This document shows positions 8,832-18,694 of a stretch of 56,283 nt of DNA, piece by piece. Position numbers and translations under genes: made by a program. Below the pieces are notes generated by a model, which was given only the letters and a program-made list of their open reading frames with translations, searched no databases and was not told the origin of the DNA. The DNA is from an uncultured Paracoccaceae bacterium. Its GTDB lineage: Bacteria; Pseudomonadota; Alphaproteobacteria; Rhodobacterales; Rhodobacteraceae. Position 1 is the stretch's first letter; every line of letters begins with the position of its first letter. The stretch is from the NCBI GenBank assembly GCA_938016515.1, contig CALILP010000088.1:1-56283 (forward strand). Direction: 5' to 3'.

Positions 8832-10616
8832 TCAGAGTGGTGCGCAGGCGGTCGTCAACCAGTCGTGGGCAGCACCTGATATGCTCTCTGACAGAAGCGT
8901 CAGGATATCAGCATGGTAGCGATCAATCCAGTCCCGTTCTGCCCCTGTCAGATCACCCACTTTGATCAGCCGCCGATCGAAAGGCACATAGGTGAGTGTT
9001 TCAAAGGCGAACATCTCGCGGTCATCAGCGCCCGGCAGGTCCGGGGCAGGGATAACAACGATCAGGTTTTCGATCCGGATCCCAAAGGCGCCTTCACGGT
9101 AGTATCCCGGCTCATTCGACAAGATCATGCCCGGTTGCAGCGCGACATGAGAACGACGAGAGATCCCCTGCGGCCCTTCATGCACGCTCAGATAACTGCC
9201 AACGCCGTGCCCGGTACCATGGTCGTAATCCCGCCCTGCTTGCCACAGCGGTGTGCGGGCCAGAACATCAAGGTGTTGCCCCCCGACGCCTTTTGGAAAG
9301 CGCGCCTGACTGACAGCGATCATGCCACGCAGGACTTGGGTATAACAGGTTTTGTGTGCGTCAGTCGGTGCGCCGATGCTGATGGTTCTGGTGATATCGG
9401 TAGTCCCGTCCACGTATTGACCACCTGAATCGACCAGCAGCAACTCACCTGGGTTCACGAGTCTGTTGGTGTTTTCATCGACCCGGTAATGCACGATGGC
9501 ACCGTTTGGGCCAGAACCAGAGATCGTTTCAAAAGAGATATCCCTCAGGGCGTTAGTTTGACGCCGGAAAGACTCGAGCTGGGTGACAACGTCAATTTCG
9601 GTCAGCTGGCCTGTGGGGGCCTGCGTATCAAGCCACGCCAGAAAGTTCACCATGGCCACTGCGTCACGCATGTGTGCTGCGCGGGCGCCCGCGATTTCAG
9701 TGTCGTTCTTGCAGGCTTTGGGCAGGCTGCAGGGATCGGTCGCATGCTGTTGCTTGTCTTGGGGGATCAGATCAGCAATTGCGGTTGGACAGGACTTTGG
9801 ATCAAGTGCCACACTGCCATCAAGGCTTTGCACGGTTTCGCTGAACGTGTCCCAGGGGTGGACTTTCACCTCTGACCCAAGATGGTCCATCACATCAGCA
9901 GCCTGATCGTCGCGTGCAAAAAGCGTGACAGCGCCCGTACGGTTCAGGATCGCAAGCGCATGGGGGACAGGGTTGCGCTCAATATCGGTCCCGCGGATGT
10001 TCAACAGCCAGGCGATACTGTCAGGCAGCGTCAGAATAGCGTGATCCGCTTGAAGGTCTGCGCCGATCCTTTTCCGCTTTGCCGCATGATCTTCACCTGC
10101 AAATTCAATTGGATGCACGGTGAAGGGGGCGGCAGGTGGTGCCGGTTGATCGATCCAGACGGTATCAACAGCATTTTCAATCGGGGTCAGCTTGATCTGG
10201 GTTTGATGTAGCGCCTTGGTCAGGGTGTTGATCTCGCTGACGGTATGTAACCAGGGATCAAATCCGACGGTGCCCCCAAGTGGCAAATGGTCTTTCAACC
10301 AATCCGCCAGCGATGTCTCGGGCCAGTGAACAGGGGTGAAGACATCCGCGACCTGTTGCTGGACCTGAACCCTGTAACGGCCATCAATGAACACCCCCGC
10401 AACATCCGGCAGTACCGCGCAAAACCCGGCAGATCCGGAAAACCCGGTCAACCATTCCAGTCGCGCGTCTCGTGGGGCAACATACTCGCCCTGATGAACG
10501 TCCGCACGGGGAACCAGAAAACCATCAACCCCCAACCGGACTAATTCAGCGCGCAATGCGGCAAGCCGGTCGGGGCCCTGCTGCGGTGTTGAGGACACCT
10601 CAAACGTTTGAAACAT
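8832..10616 (-). CDS. pepP: Xaa-Pro aminopeptidase (aminopeptidase P, M24B family)
   Basis: Aminopeptidase P releases the N-terminal residue from peptides whose second residue is proline. The 594-residue product has the three-domain architecture of the longer, eukaryote-like type: two creatinase-type N-terminal domains (about 1-300) and a C-terminal pita-bread domain. Metal-ligand segments visible are LLVDSGGQYVDGTTDITR (two Asp), GTGHGVGSYL (His) and NEPGYY ... GIRIENL (two Glu). The start ATG lies directly after a 5' region with no obvious operon partner. E. coli PepP is shorter (about 440 aa), so the symbol is given for function rather than orthology. Confidence 0.92.
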   Translation of the reverse strand: MFQTFEVSSTPQQGPDRLAALRAELVRLGVDGFLVPRADVHQGEYVAPRDARLEWLTGFSGSAGFCAVLPDVAGVFIDGRYRVQVQQQVADVFTPVHWPETSLADWLKDHLPLGGTVGFDPWLHTVSEINTLTKALHQTQIKLTPIENAVDTVWIDQPAPPAAPFTVHPIEFAGEDHAAKRKRIGADLQADHAILTLPDSIAWLLNIRGTDIERNPVPHALAILNRTGAVTLFARDDQAADVMDHLGSEVKVHPWDTFSETVQSLDGSVALDPKSCPTAIADLIPQDKQQHATDPCSLPKACKNDTEIAGARAAHMRDAVAMVNFLAWLDTQAPTGQLTEIDVVTQLESFRRQTNALRDISFETISGSGPNGAIVHYRVDENTNRLVNPGELLLVDSGGQYVDGTTDITRTISIGAPTDAHKTCYTQVLRGMIAVSQARFPKGVGGQHLDVLARTPLWQAGRDYDHGTGHGVGSYLSVHEGPQGISRRSHVALQPGMILSNEPGYYREGAFGIRIENLIVVIPAPDLPGADDREMFAFETLTYVPFDRRLIKVGDLTGAERDWIDRYHADILTLLSESISGAAHDWLTTACAPL

Positions 10617-10660
10617 AGGACGCGCCCTTCTTCTTTTGGTCTTAAATACCTTCGGGGGTG

Positions 10661-10676
10661 CGGGGGCTGGCCCCCG
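10661..10676. repeat. Short GC palindrome between pepP and cobT
   Basis: A perfect 6-bp GC stem (CGGGGG / CCCCCG) with a 4-base loop lies in the 143-base gap between the 5' end of pepP and the 3' end of cobT. It has no T tract on the cobT side, so it is at best a weak transcript end or a remnant of a palindromic repeat. Confidence 0.4.
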
Positions 10677-10759
10677 TTGTCCAAGCGATCAGCAAAATGT
10701 GACCTTTCAGACTGATCACCGACAGATCCAACACACCCATGATTTTTCTAGAAAATCGT

Positions 10760-12640
10760 CTACCCCGCTTTTCGCATCCCCATCACACGCGCGCGTTTGC
10801 GCGGGTCTGTATCAAACAGGCTGGCCAGCTGTTCGGTCATCGCACCGGCCAGTTGTTCGACGTCGGTGATGGTCACCGCCCGTTCGTAGTAACGCGTCAC
10901 GTCATGGCCAATGCCGACTGCAATCAATTCGACGGCCTTTTGGCGCTCGACCATCGCGATCACATCACGCAGGTGCTTTTCCAGGTAATTGGCCGGGTTG
11001 ACCGACAAGGTGCTGTCGTCCACTGGGGCTCCGTCTGAGATCACCATCAGGATCTTGCGCTGTTCATGCCGGGCAATCATGCGCCTGTGGGCCCATTCGA
11101 GGGCCTCGCCGTCGATGTTCTCTTTGAGCAGGCCCTCTTTCATCATCAACCCAAGGTTCGGGCGGGCCCGACGCCATGGCGCGTCGGCCCCTTTGTAAAT
11201 GATGTGGCGCAAATCATTCAAACGGCCCGGCGTCGCCGGACGCCCATCGTTTAGCCACTTTTCGCGCGCCTGCCCACCTTTCCAAGCCTTAGTCGTAAAA
11301 CCGAGGATTTCGACCTTCACCTGACAGCGCTCTAGCGTTCGGGCCATTACATCCGCACAGATCGCCGCAATCGAGATCGGGCGGCCCCGCATAGACCCCG
11401 AATTATCCAGCAGAAGGGTCACGCAGGTATCGCGAAACTCTGTGTCTTTCTCCTGTTTGAACGACAGCGGTGTCGTTGGGTTGGCCACGACGCGCGCCAG
11501 ACGGCCCGCATCCAGCGTGCCTTCTTCCAGGTCAAATTCCCATGACCGGTTTTGCTGGGCCTGCAAGCGACGCTGCAATTTGTTCGCAAGCCGCGAGACG
11601 GCCCCTTTCAGCGGATCAAGCTGCTGATCGAGGTAGGCGCGCAGCCGTTCCAGCTCAATCGGTTCAGCCAGATCTTCGGCCCGGATTTCTTCATCTTCGT
11701 CGGTGGAAAACACCCGGTATTCCGGGTCAGCGGCGGACACGGGCTGCGGGGCAGGTGGTTCCAGCGGGGCCTCGCCTTCTGGCATCTCCATTTCGTCGCC
11801 CATTTCGGCCTCGGCCTGATCGTCCATGGATACTTCGGCCTGCGACGCGTCTCGCTGATCTTCCTGTGTCTGCTCTGCAGAGGCCTCTTGCTCATCGCCG
11901 TCGCTGTCATCGTCACCGGTGCTGTCCGGCTCGTCCTGCTGGTCGTCATTGCCTTCTTCGGCTTCGTCGTCCTGATCATCATCCAGCGTATCCGGATCGT
12001 CACCTAACTGGTCGCCATACCCAAGGTCAGTAATCATCTGACGCGCGAACTTTGCGAAGGCCTGCTGGTCGTTGAGAATGTCTGTCAGACTTTCCAGTGT
12101 TCCGCCGCATTGGTCTTCGATGAAACCACGCCACATTTCCATGACAGTTTCTGCCCCTTTGGGCAGGTCACGTCCCGTGGCAAGGTGTCGGATCAGGTAG
12201 CCTGCTGCCGTAGAGAGAGGCGCCTCTTCCGTTGATCTGATTTGGTCGTAGCCTTTGCGCAAAGCTTCGTTGCCGATCTTGGCATCGATATTGCCGGCCG
12301 TGCCGGGCATGTGCTGGGCGCCAACCGCCTCGATCCGGGCTGTTTCCATTGCATCATACAAATCGCGGGCCATCTGACCCTGAGGCAGATAGCGGGCGTT
12401 GGTTTTTGCGTCATGAAACTTGTGTCGCAGCGCAAATGCATCAGCAGTGCCGCGGGCCAAAAGAACTTCGTCGCGGGTCATACGGCGGCTGACCTGCGGC
12501 AGGCGGATAGTTTCGGATGTCTGGCCAGCCGGATCAACCGAATAGGTCACGGCCAATTCCGGATCGTCGGCCATGACTTTGGTCGCTTCAGCCAGCGCTT
12601 TCTTGAATGGATCCGCCGGGTTGTCGTTTGGTTTGGTCAT
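10760..12640 (-). CDS. cobT: Cobaltochelatase subunit CobT
   Basis: CobT works with CobS and CobN as the ATP-dependent cobaltochelatase that inserts cobalt into hydrogenobyrinic acid a,c-diamide in aerobic cobalamin synthesis. The 626-residue product has an N-terminal alpha-helical region, a very acidic Asp/Glu/Gln linker (about 205-300), and a C-terminal von Willebrand A-type domain with a MIDAS motif DNSGSM (412-417). These are the family's hallmarks. It lies downstream of cobS on the same strand, separated by two small genes; cobN is not in the window. Confidence 0.95.
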   Translation of the reverse strand: MTKPNDNPADPFKKALAEATKVMADDPELAVTYSVDPAGQTSETIRLPQVSRRMTRDEVLLARGTADAFALRHKFHDAKTNARYLPQGQMARDLYDAMETARIEAVGAQHMPGTAGNIDAKIGNEALRKGYDQIRSTEEAPLSTAAGYLIRHLATGRDLPKGAETVMEMWRGFIEDQCGGTLESLTDILNDQQAFAKFARQMITDLGYGDQLGDDPDTLDDDQDDEAEEGNDDQQDEPDSTGDDDSDGDEQEASAEQTQEDQRDASQAEVSMDDQAEAEMGDEMEMPEGEAPLEPPAPQPVSAADPEYRVFSTDEDEEIRAEDLAEPIELERLRAYLDQQLDPLKGAVSRLANKLQRRLQAQQNRSWEFDLEEGTLDAGRLARVVANPTTPLSFKQEKDTEFRDTCVTLLLDNSGSMRGRPISIAAICADVMARTLERCQVKVEILGFTTKAWKGGQAREKWLNDGRPATPGRLNDLRHIIYKGADAPWRRARPNLGLMMKEGLLKENIDGEALEWAHRRMIARHEQRKILMVISDGAPVDDSTLSVNPANYLEKHLRDVIAMVERQKAVELIAVGIGHDVTRYYERAVTITDVEQLAGAMTEQLASLFDTDPRKRARVMGMRKAG

Positions 12641-12726
12641 TTACGCGCAGGCCTCTTTCGTCACCACCCTGACTTAGCTCAAATCAGGACGATGTGAAAT
12701 GGCCCGACGCCACAATTGGTAATCCG

Positions 12727-13122
12727 TTATTGCGTGCCGGGTGCCATCAGAACGCTGGTGCATTCAGTCATCATGGACCGTGCCCGCGACAACGCCCAAG
12801 CGGCGTCGTTTGGATCGCGATTGATCGTTGCACGGCGTAGCAATCTTGACTGCGCATGTTTGGCTTCAACACGCATCAGCAGGACGGCGCGCCCTTCGTC
12901 TTTTGGCATCACCGCAGTGACAAGATCAATCATGGCAGACCGCTGGGCTGTTGTCCGGTCAACGGCCGCAGTGTCGTATGTCCATTGGTGTTCCATCAAG
13001 GCGGACAAGCGCCCTGCGCAGGTCGCGAAGAAGTGGAGTTGCTGGTCGGTCGCATTTGTAAAGGTTGCTGCCGGAGACGCGGCAAGCATGAGGATCGCAG
13101 TACATGTTCTCAAACCGCTCAT
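12727..13122 (-). CDS. Small putative secreted protein of unknown function
   Basis: A 131-residue protein I cannot assign. It begins with a plausible signal peptide (MSGLRTCTAILMLAASPAATFTNA is split here only for description: basic start, hydrophobic core, Ala-rich end near residue 24). The mature part has two cysteines, one in FFATCAGRLSA and one near the C-terminus (MMTECTS), which could form a disulfide. It sits between a 120-residue hypothetical gene and cobT on the same strand. No Shine-Dalgarno is evident, so the start is uncertain. Its link to cobalt insertion is only positional. Confidence 0.65.
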   Translation of the reverse strand: MSGLRTCTAILMLAASPAATFTNATDQQLHFFATCAGRLSALMEHQWTYDTAAVDRTTAQRSAMIDLVTAVMPKDEGRAVLLMRVEAKHAQSRLLRRATINRDPNDAAWALSRARSMMTECTSVLMAPGTQ

Positions 13123-13280
13123 GAATTGAGCATTGACTGCAATTGATTGCCGATCAACTGATCAGTTTGAATACTTTGTGTCTAATTGCAGTGATGCAAC
13201 AGATTAAGTATCTGTTTGAAAGGTGTTTTTGCCAGCGCGGTTGCCCGGCTGGCCAATTGTTTTTTAGTCTTACGTTGCGC

Positions 13281-13643
13281 CTATTCGTCGTAGTCAGGCT
13301 CTTCGAAGGTGATCTTGGCCTCCGGTGCCAGATCGAAAGGATCATCTGACAATTCGTTCATGGTGTTCAGTTCGGCGGCGCCCGGCAGGGCTTCTCCGGC
13401 GTCGTTGATAAAGGCCATGCGGGGCCGATAGACTTTGCCGCCCATGTGAATTTCACCTTCATCAAAGAGAAACGCGAGTTCTGTGACGATGCCTTGCACG
13501 TTGGCTTTGGCCATGTCTTCGGTCATGTTTTCTGAGAAGAGCGGCAACAGCGTGTGGGCGATCAAGGTTGCCGATGCGGCCGCAAGATCGTCGTGGGATG
13601 GCGCGTAGCCGTCTGGCAATTCTGCCCCGATTTTCATTTTCAT
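13281..13643 (-). CDS. Conserved-looking hypothetical protein, 120 aa
   Basis: A 120-residue soluble protein of unknown function lying between cobS and the small secreted protein on the same strand. It has no signal peptide or membrane segment, and is acidic at the C-terminus (ending EEPDYDE). Motif-like stretches are FLFDEGEIHMGGKVYRPRM and PFDLAPEAKITF. A good GAGGTG ribosome site precedes the ATG by about 5 bases. Context suggests co-transcription with the cobaltochelatase genes, but the inverted repeat after cobS may interrupt the message. Confidence 0.7.
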   Translation of the reverse strand: MKMKIGAELPDGYAPSHDDLAAASATLIAHTLLPLFSENMTEDMAKANVQGIVTELAFLFDEGEIHMGGKVYRPRMAFINDAGEALPGAAELNTMNELSDDPFDLAPEAKITFEEPDYDE

Positions 13644-13776
13644 GTCATCACCTCATATCGATGCGTCGCGCAGTTGGGTCGCGCGTGCTTGGAGGTAGCG
13701 TGAAGGTGATTTGTGGCCGCAGTGTGGGCCTTTTGGGACAGAGTGTTGGCGAACATATGGATTGGCAGAGTGCCGC

Positions 13777-13850
13777 GTAGGGTGCGCACTTGTTGCGCAC
13801 CGCCCCCGGGTTGCTTGTGTCTGAAGGTGCGCAACAAGTGCGCACCCTAC
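13777..13850. repeat. 24-bp perfect inverted repeat downstream of cobS
   Basis: Arms 13777-13800 and 13827-13850 are perfect reverse complements, separated by 26 bases. Each arm is itself nearly palindromic (GTGCGCA...TTGCGCAC), so either arm can fold alone or both can pair. The right arm ends 3 bases from the cobS stop. There is no T tract, so it is not a standard intrinsic terminator; a REP-like extragenic repeat or RNA-stabilising hairpin is likelier. Confidence 0.85.
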
Positions 13851-13853
13851 AGT

Positions 13854-14840
13854 TTAGCCAAGCGACATGCTGGCCGCAGACTCGGGCAGTTCTTCGTCAA
13901 AGCAGCGCTGGTAGAATTCAGCGACCGTCTGGCGCTCCAATTCGTCGCATTTGTTCAGGAAGGACAGGCGGAACGCATAACCAACGTCTTGGAAGATGCG
14001 CGTGTTTTCTGCCCAGGACAGCACCGTCCGCGGCGACATCACTGTGGACAAATCGCCATTCATAAAGGCCGTCCGGGTCAAATCCGCGACCGTTACCATC
14101 TGGCTGATCATTTTGCGGCCCGGCTCTGTGTTGAAGTGCGGTGACTTGGACAGCACGATTGCAGCTTCAGCGTCGTGGCTCAGGTAGTTGAGGGTCGCAA
14201 CAAGCGACCAACGGTCCATCTGAGCTTGGTTAATTTGCTGGGTGCCGTGGTAGAGGCCCGTTGTGTCACCCAACCCAACTGTGTTTGCCGTCGCAAAGAG
14301 GCGGAACGACGGGTGCGGCGTGATGATTTTGTTCTGATCCATCAAGGTCAGCTTGCCGTCCGTTTCCAAAACCCGCTGGATCACAAACATGACGTCCGCG
14401 CGGCCTGCGTCGTATTCGTCAAACACGATGGCTACTGGATTACGCAGCGCCCACGGCAGGATACCTTCATGAAACTCAGTGACTTGCACGCCGTCGCGCA
14501 GCTTGATCGCGTCTTTGCCGATCAGGTCAATCCGTGAAATGTGACTGTCAAGATTTACGCGAACTGACGGCCAATTCAGACGTGCAGCAACCTGTTCGAT
14601 GTGTGTTGATTTGCCGGTCCCGTGGTACCCTTGGATCATCACACGACGGTTATACCCAAAGCCCGCAAGGATCGCCAAAGTGGTGTCTGGGTCGAATTTG
14701 TAGGTGCTGTCGATCTCGGGCACGCGGTCAGATTTTTCCGCGAACCCTTTGACTTTCATATCAGAATCGATGCCAAAAACCTCGCGGACAGAGATGTCCT
14801 CGGTTGGTTTCGCGGGTGTGTCCAGTGTGCCATCGGCCAT
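13854..14840 (-). CDS. cobS: Cobaltochelatase subunit CobS
   Basis: CobS is the AAA+ ATPase ring of the aerobic cobaltochelatase, partner of CobT. From ATG 14840 it has 328 residues, the usual length; AGGAAGG lies 8 bases upstream. The frame stays open upstream to 15008 but those 56 residues are Cys/Arg-rich and not family-like. Walker A is GYHGTGKST (71-79); Walker B is [13 protein letters not shown], and a sensor region LFATANTVG follows. It heads the minus-strand cobS - small genes - cobT cluster and is divergent from a small membrane-protein gene. Confidence 0.95.
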   Translation of the reverse strand: MADGTLDTPAKPTEDISVREVFGIDSDMKVKGFAEKSDRVPEIDSTYKFDPDTTLAILAGFGYNRRVMIQGYHGTGKSTHIEQVAARLNWPSVRVNLDSHISRIDLIGKDAIKLRDGVQVTEFHEGILPWALRNPVAIVFDEYDAGRADVMFVIQRVLETDGKLTLMDQNKIITPHPSFRLFATANTVGLGDTTGLYHGTQQINQAQMDRWSLVATLNYLSHDAEAAIVLSKSPHFNTEPGRKMISQMVTVADLTRTAFMNGDLSTVMSPRTVLSWAENTRIFQDVGYAFRLSFLNKCDELERQTVAEFYQRCFDEELPESAASMSLG

Positions 14841-15077
14841 CTTGATATGCCTTCCTACGGGTCGTGCGTTTGCTCTTTTCGGAATGCTACATAACGCACC
14901 GGCCCGCAAGGGGAAGAGCAGGCAAGAAAATGCGCAGTTGCTTAATCCGCGACAGTATTTTTCCAAAGTGATGGGCTGCTTTGCAGCCAGTCGCCACGAA
15001 GCCGCCACAATCTTTGGCTCAAAGTGGAATCGTACTGCGGAGTTTGTATTTTGTTTGTGTTCCCACCGCGCCTTCGG

Positions 15078-15539
15078 ATGTCCGAAGGAGAGCGTAATTT
15101 CCTTTTTGCGATATTTGCCGTCGGCGCGCTGAGCGCCTTGATGTCTTCTGTGATTGTTGTGCGTTTGTCAGCCTATGGCCCCGCATCCTTTGTGTCTGAC
15201 CCCTTTGCCCTTTGGACCGTTGTGGCCGGCGCAGCAGGGGGCTTGCTTGGGTTTTGGTCCACGTACAACCGTTGGTTTGGGTTTGCGGGGACCCCTGGAC
15301 TAGTGCGCGCCGCATTTGGCGGTCTGATGATCAGCTTTATTGGAACCGTTGCAGGCGGCACATTGATCTTGCCGTATTACGGCACGATGTTTGGTCCGTT
15401 TCAGTTTGTTATCGCTCTGATTGAAACCCCCACCCTTGGGATGCTGTGGGTGGTAATGCTGATTTGCGTCCACAAACTGCTGGAAGACTGGCGCAATGAG
15501 CGGGACAGCATCTTTAGCGAAAAAGAGCCGCCTGTCTGA
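15078..15539 (+). CDS. Small integral membrane protein of unknown function
   Basis: A 153-residue protein with about four hydrophobic segments (near residues 8-28, 43-60, 75-98 and 115-132) and a charged C-terminal tail. I do not recognise the family. The ATG at 15078 gives a natural start, [10 protein letters not shown], but has no clear ribosome site and lies inside an 8-bp palindrome (15071-15088). A GTG at 15024 in the same frame would add 18 residues. The gene is divergent from cobS and convergent with the J-domain gene. Confidence 0.65.
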   Translation: MSEGERNFLFAIFAVGALSALMSSVIVVRLSAYGPASFVSDPFALWTVVAGAAGGLLGFWSTYNRWFGFAGTPGLVRAAFGGLMISFIGTVAGGTLILPYYGTMFGPFQFVIALIETPTLGMLWVVMLICVHKLLEDWRNERDSIFSEKEPPV

Positions 15540-15558
15540 AGCCGCGCTGGAGCCGGGC

Positions 15559-16200
15559 TTAGTCTTTGTCGCGGAAGTGCCGGCTTTCCTTGATCTGATC
15601 CCAGGCCCAAACAACCTCTGACAATTGTTCTTCCTGAGACCGATCACCACCGTTCATGTCCGGATGAAGAACTTTGATCAACGCTTTGTATTGTTTGCGG
15701 ATTTGGGGCTTTGACATCGTGTCTTTTGCCTCAAGAATTTCGACCGCCCGACGCTCAGTCGGGGGCAGTCGCCGGGTGCTGGCATTCGAGGCGTTGCGAC
15801 CGGGGTTCTGGGTCGCGTTCTCGCCCAGCACCTGATGCGGATCGTCGACGCCCAGCCGCGCCCAAGCCCGTTCTTCTTCGGACTTTTTGAATGGCTTCGT
15901 TGGGCGGTCCCAGACACGGTCTTTGGCCATTTGCGCCATCAGCTCTGCTTCTGAGGTGCCGTCGAAGAAATTCCACTTTAGGTTGTATTCGCGGACATGT
16001 TCCTGACAGAACCAAAAAAAGTCATCCAGAATGTCAGGTGATTTCGGCGCACGGAACTTGCCTGCCTCTTCGCATCCTTCGTGATCGCAGACCCGTTTTG
16101 ACGTCTCGGAGGCCCCGGACATGCCCCGCCGCCCCCGTGGATTTTTCTTCTTTGCGGAAGAGACGGACATGTCAAAACCGAAGGGGTCATTCTTTTTCAT
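15559..16200 (-). CDS. J-domain protein with N-terminal Cys/His cluster
   Basis: A 213-residue protein whose C-terminus is a DnaJ-type J domain: helix II/III with the invariant HPD (179-181) in IKVLHPDMNGGD. Such domains stimulate the ATPase of Hsp70 (DnaK). The N-terminal half has a basic start and a cluster C38, C43, C65 and H68 that could bind zinc, which is not part of canonical DnaJ. It lacks the Gly/Phe region and zinc-finger repeats of DnaJ itself, so it is a J-domain co-chaperone of unknown client. It is divergent from bolA. Confidence 0.85.
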   Translation of the reverse strand: MKKNDPFGFDMSVSSAKKKNPRGRRGMSGASETSKRVCDHEGCEEAGKFRAPKSPDILDDFFWFCQEHVREYNLKWNFFDGTSEAELMAQMAKDRVWDRPTKPFKKSEEERAWARLGVDDPHQVLGENATQNPGRNASNASTRRLPPTERRAVEILEAKDTMSKPQIRKQYKALIKVLHPDMNGGDRSQEEQLSEVVWAWDQIKESRHFRDKD

Positions 16201-16277
16201 GTCGTCCGTCTCCTTGTCGACTCAGGGGCATCACAATAAACCCCTGATCTCAGGATTGAAGAGGGTGGAGCAAAATA

Positions 16278-16532
16278 ATGGGCCTTGAAGACGAAATAAA
16301 ATCCGCAATCGCCGAACGACTAGCGCCCGCAGCGTTTGAAGTGATCAACGAAAGTCACAAACATGCAGGTCATGCGGGCGATGATGGCTCTGGTGAAAGT
16401 CATTGGCTGTTGGTGATTGATGCGCCCTCCTTGGCAGATCAGTCACGTATTGCCCGTCACCGCGCTGTTCACACGGCGTTGGGTCCCGACATTATCAGCC
16501 GTATCCATGCATTAGCGATTACGTTTCAGTAG
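16278..16532 (+). CDS. BolA-family protein
   Basis: An 84-residue BolA-like protein. BolA proteins pair with monothiol glutaredoxins in iron-sulfur handling and affect cell shape and stress responses. The class features seen are an N-terminal helix IKSAIAERLAPAAFEVINES, the variable loop with His residues (HKHAGHAG), and the conserved RHRAVHTAL segment near the C-terminus, carrying the presumed ligand histidine. Length is typical. It converges on the next gene with one base between stops. Confidence 0.92.
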   Translation: MGLEDEIKSAIAERLAPAAFEVINESHKHAGHAGDDGSGESHWLLVIDAPSLADQSRIARHRAVHTALGPDIISRIHALAITFQ

Positions 16533-16533
16533 C

Positions 16534-16965
16534 TTAGTCTGTCCGCAACTTCGGATCTGCGCGCAAGGCGTCATCGTCGATGGACGGCGTTTCCACCGTC
16601 ATCATCTTGGCGTCGCTGCGTGAGGTGAACGTCGGTTCGATAGGCGCGGTATTTGTCGGTGCCGTTTCGGCATCGGCTTCAGGCGCCGGCGCTGCAAGGA
16701 GCGCACGGGGCGGCTCGGCTGATTCTGTCGCGGGTGCAGCGGACCGGCGGAAGACCATCATGTTTTGATAGGTCGTTGTGCGTCCGGTCAGGCCTTGCCG
16801 TTCTTCGACGGGCAGGGTGTCTGTACGGACATATTCCCAACCCGCTGCTCCTTTTTCGTTCATGATCTCTTGCAGCGCGTGTGCGAAACGATCTTCGACG
16901 GTTTTCACGCCCTTCGACTTCACGCCTTTTTTGGGGGCGGGGACAACAGAATATTCATAGAACAT
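16534..16965 (-). CDS. DUF4177-like protein
   Basis: A 143-residue cytosolic protein. The N-terminal half (MFYEYSVVPAP, then LQEIMNEKGAAGWEYV and MMVFRR) matches the pattern of DUF4177 proteins, small alpha/beta proteins of unknown role in which GWEYV is conserved. The C-terminal 60 residues are low-complexity Ala/Pro/Glu/Thr and probably disordered. It is convergent with bolA. No function can be given. Confidence 0.75.
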   Translation of the reverse strand: MFYEYSVVPAPKKGVKSKGVKTVEDRFAHALQEIMNEKGAAGWEYVRTDTLPVEERQGLTGRTTTYQNMMVFRRSAAPATESAEPPRALLAAPAPEADAETAPTNTAPIEPTFTSRSDAKMMTVETPSIDDDALRADPKLRTD

Positions 16966-17047
16966 GATCGTTTTACCTGTGTTTGGTCGCGCGATTCTAG
17001 CAAACCTAAATGGCGTGTTAAAGGCAGAGTTCGGGGTGAACCCCGAC

Positions 17048-18562
17048 CTAAAGTCCGAGCTTTGCTGACACCATTTGGTTAACCGCTGCTGGGTTTGCTT
17101 TGCCGCCCGTGGCCTTCATGACCTGACCAACGAACCAGCCCGCCAATTTCGGGTTGGCTTTCGCCTTTTCCACCTGAGCGGGGTTGGCGGCAATGATCTC
17201 GTCCACCGCTGCTTCGATAGCGCCTGTGTCGGTGACTTGTTTCATGCCTTCGGTTTCGACGATCTCTGATGGGTCGCGGCCGGTGGTGTAGGCAATCTCG
17301 AAGACCTCTTTGGCGATCTTGCCGTTGATATCCCCTGACTTGATCAACCCGACAAGTGTGCCGAGGGCCGCGGCCGAAACGGGGCTTTCGGTGATGTCTT
17401 TGTCGTCGTCCTTCTTGAGACGCCCGAACAGTTCGTTGATCACCCAGTTGGCGGACATCTTGCCGTCGCGGCCGTCTGCGACTTGTTCGAAATAGGCTGC
17501 GTTGGCCACATCAGCCGTCAGCACGCTGGCGTCGTAGTCGGATAGCCCGAAGTCGGCCATGAAGCGGGTTTTCTTGGCGTCCGGCAATTCGGGCAGCGCA
17601 CTTGCGATGTCATCGACCCATGCCTGTTCGATTTCCAGCGGAAGAAGGTCTGGGTCCGGGAAATAGCGGTAGTCGTGTGCTTCTTCTTTGGACCGCATGG
17701 ACCGAGTCTCGTTTTTGTCTGGATCGTAGAGGCGGGTTTCCTGCACAACCTCTTTGCCGTCCTCGATGAGGGCGATCTGGCGGCGCGCCTCTACGTCGAT
17801 AGCTTGCTGGATAAAGCGCATGGAGTTCATGTTCTTGATCTCGCAGCGCGTGCCGAGGTGGCTGAAATCCTGCGTTTCCTGATACTTCTCGTACTGCCCC
17901 GGACGGCAGATCGAGACGTTTACGTCCGCCCGCAAGTTTCCGTTTTGCATGTTGCCGTCGCAGGTGCCCAGATAGCGCATGATCTGGCGTAGCTTCGAAA
18001 CATAGGCTGCAGCCTCTTCAGGACCGCGAATGTCGGGGCGGCTGACGATTTCCATCAGTGCCACGCCTGTCCGGTTCAGGTCTACGAAAGACATGTTCGG
18101 GTCCATATCGTGTACGGATTTACCCGCGTCTTGTTCAAGGTGGATGCGTTCGATGCGGACCACGCGGGCTTTGTTGTCGCCCAGTTCAACCAGCACTTCG
18201 CCTTCGCCTACAATCGGGTGGTAAAGCTGTGAAATCTGATAGCCTTGCGGCAGATCCGGGTAGAAATAGTTTTTGCGGTCGAAGGCGCTGAACAGGTTGA
18301 TCTCTGCCTTCAGGCCAAGACCGGTGCGCACGGCCTGTGCCACGCATTCCTCGTTGATGACAGGCAGCATGCCGGGCATGCCTGCGTCAACGAACGCGAC
18401 GTTGCTGTTGGGTTCTGCGCCGAAAAGGGTGGAGGCGCCTGAGAACAGTTTGGCGTTGGTCGCGACCTGCGCGTGCACTTCTAGCCCGATCACAAGTTCC
18501 CAGTCGTGTTTCGCACCAGCGATCACTTTGGGTGTTGGGGTATCAAAGGTCAGGTCCAGCAT
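17048..18562 (-). CDS. gatB: Asp-tRNA(Asn)/Glu-tRNA(Gln) amidotransferase subunit B
   Basis: GatB is the kinase/transamidase subunit of GatCAB, which converts Glu-tRNA(Gln) (and Asp-tRNA(Asn)) to the amidated form. The 504-residue product has the diagnostic N-terminus with IGLEVHAQV, the [14 protein letters not shown] segment, and the C-terminal YqeY-like tail domain (about 350-500). Length matches the family. gatA and gatC are not adjacent. The upstream gap to the lytic transglycosylase gene is divergent. Confidence 0.97.
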   Translation of the reverse strand: MLDLTFDTPTPKVIAGAKHDWELVIGLEVHAQVATNAKLFSGASTLFGAEPNSNVAFVDAGMPGMLPVINEECVAQAVRTGLGLKAEINLFSAFDRKNYFYPDLPQGYQISQLYHPIVGEGEVLVELGDNKARVVRIERIHLEQDAGKSVHDMDPNMSFVDLNRTGVALMEIVSRPDIRGPEEAAAYVSKLRQIMRYLGTCDGNMQNGNLRADVNVSICRPGQYEKYQETQDFSHLGTRCEIKNMNSMRFIQQAIDVEARRQIALIEDGKEVVQETRLYDPDKNETRSMRSKEEAHDYRYFPDPDLLPLEIEQAWVDDIASALPELPDAKKTRFMADFGLSDYDASVLTADVANAAYFEQVADGRDGKMSANWVINELFGRLKKDDDKDITESPVSAAALGTLVGLIKSGDINGKIAKEVFEIAYTTGRDPSEIVETEGMKQVTDTGAIEAAVDEIIAANPAQVEKAKANPKLAGWFVGQVMKATGGKANPAAVNQMVSAKLGL

Positions 18563-18694
18563 GGGGTCGGCTCCGTGGAAGGTATCGGGTGCGTTCTAAG
18601 TCAGCGCGCGGGTGGGAACAAGGGCAGGCGGACATGCGCGGATGTTGCGCTGTAGGGTTGCTTTTGCCGGGTGCTTTGGGGCAGGTTTGCCGTC

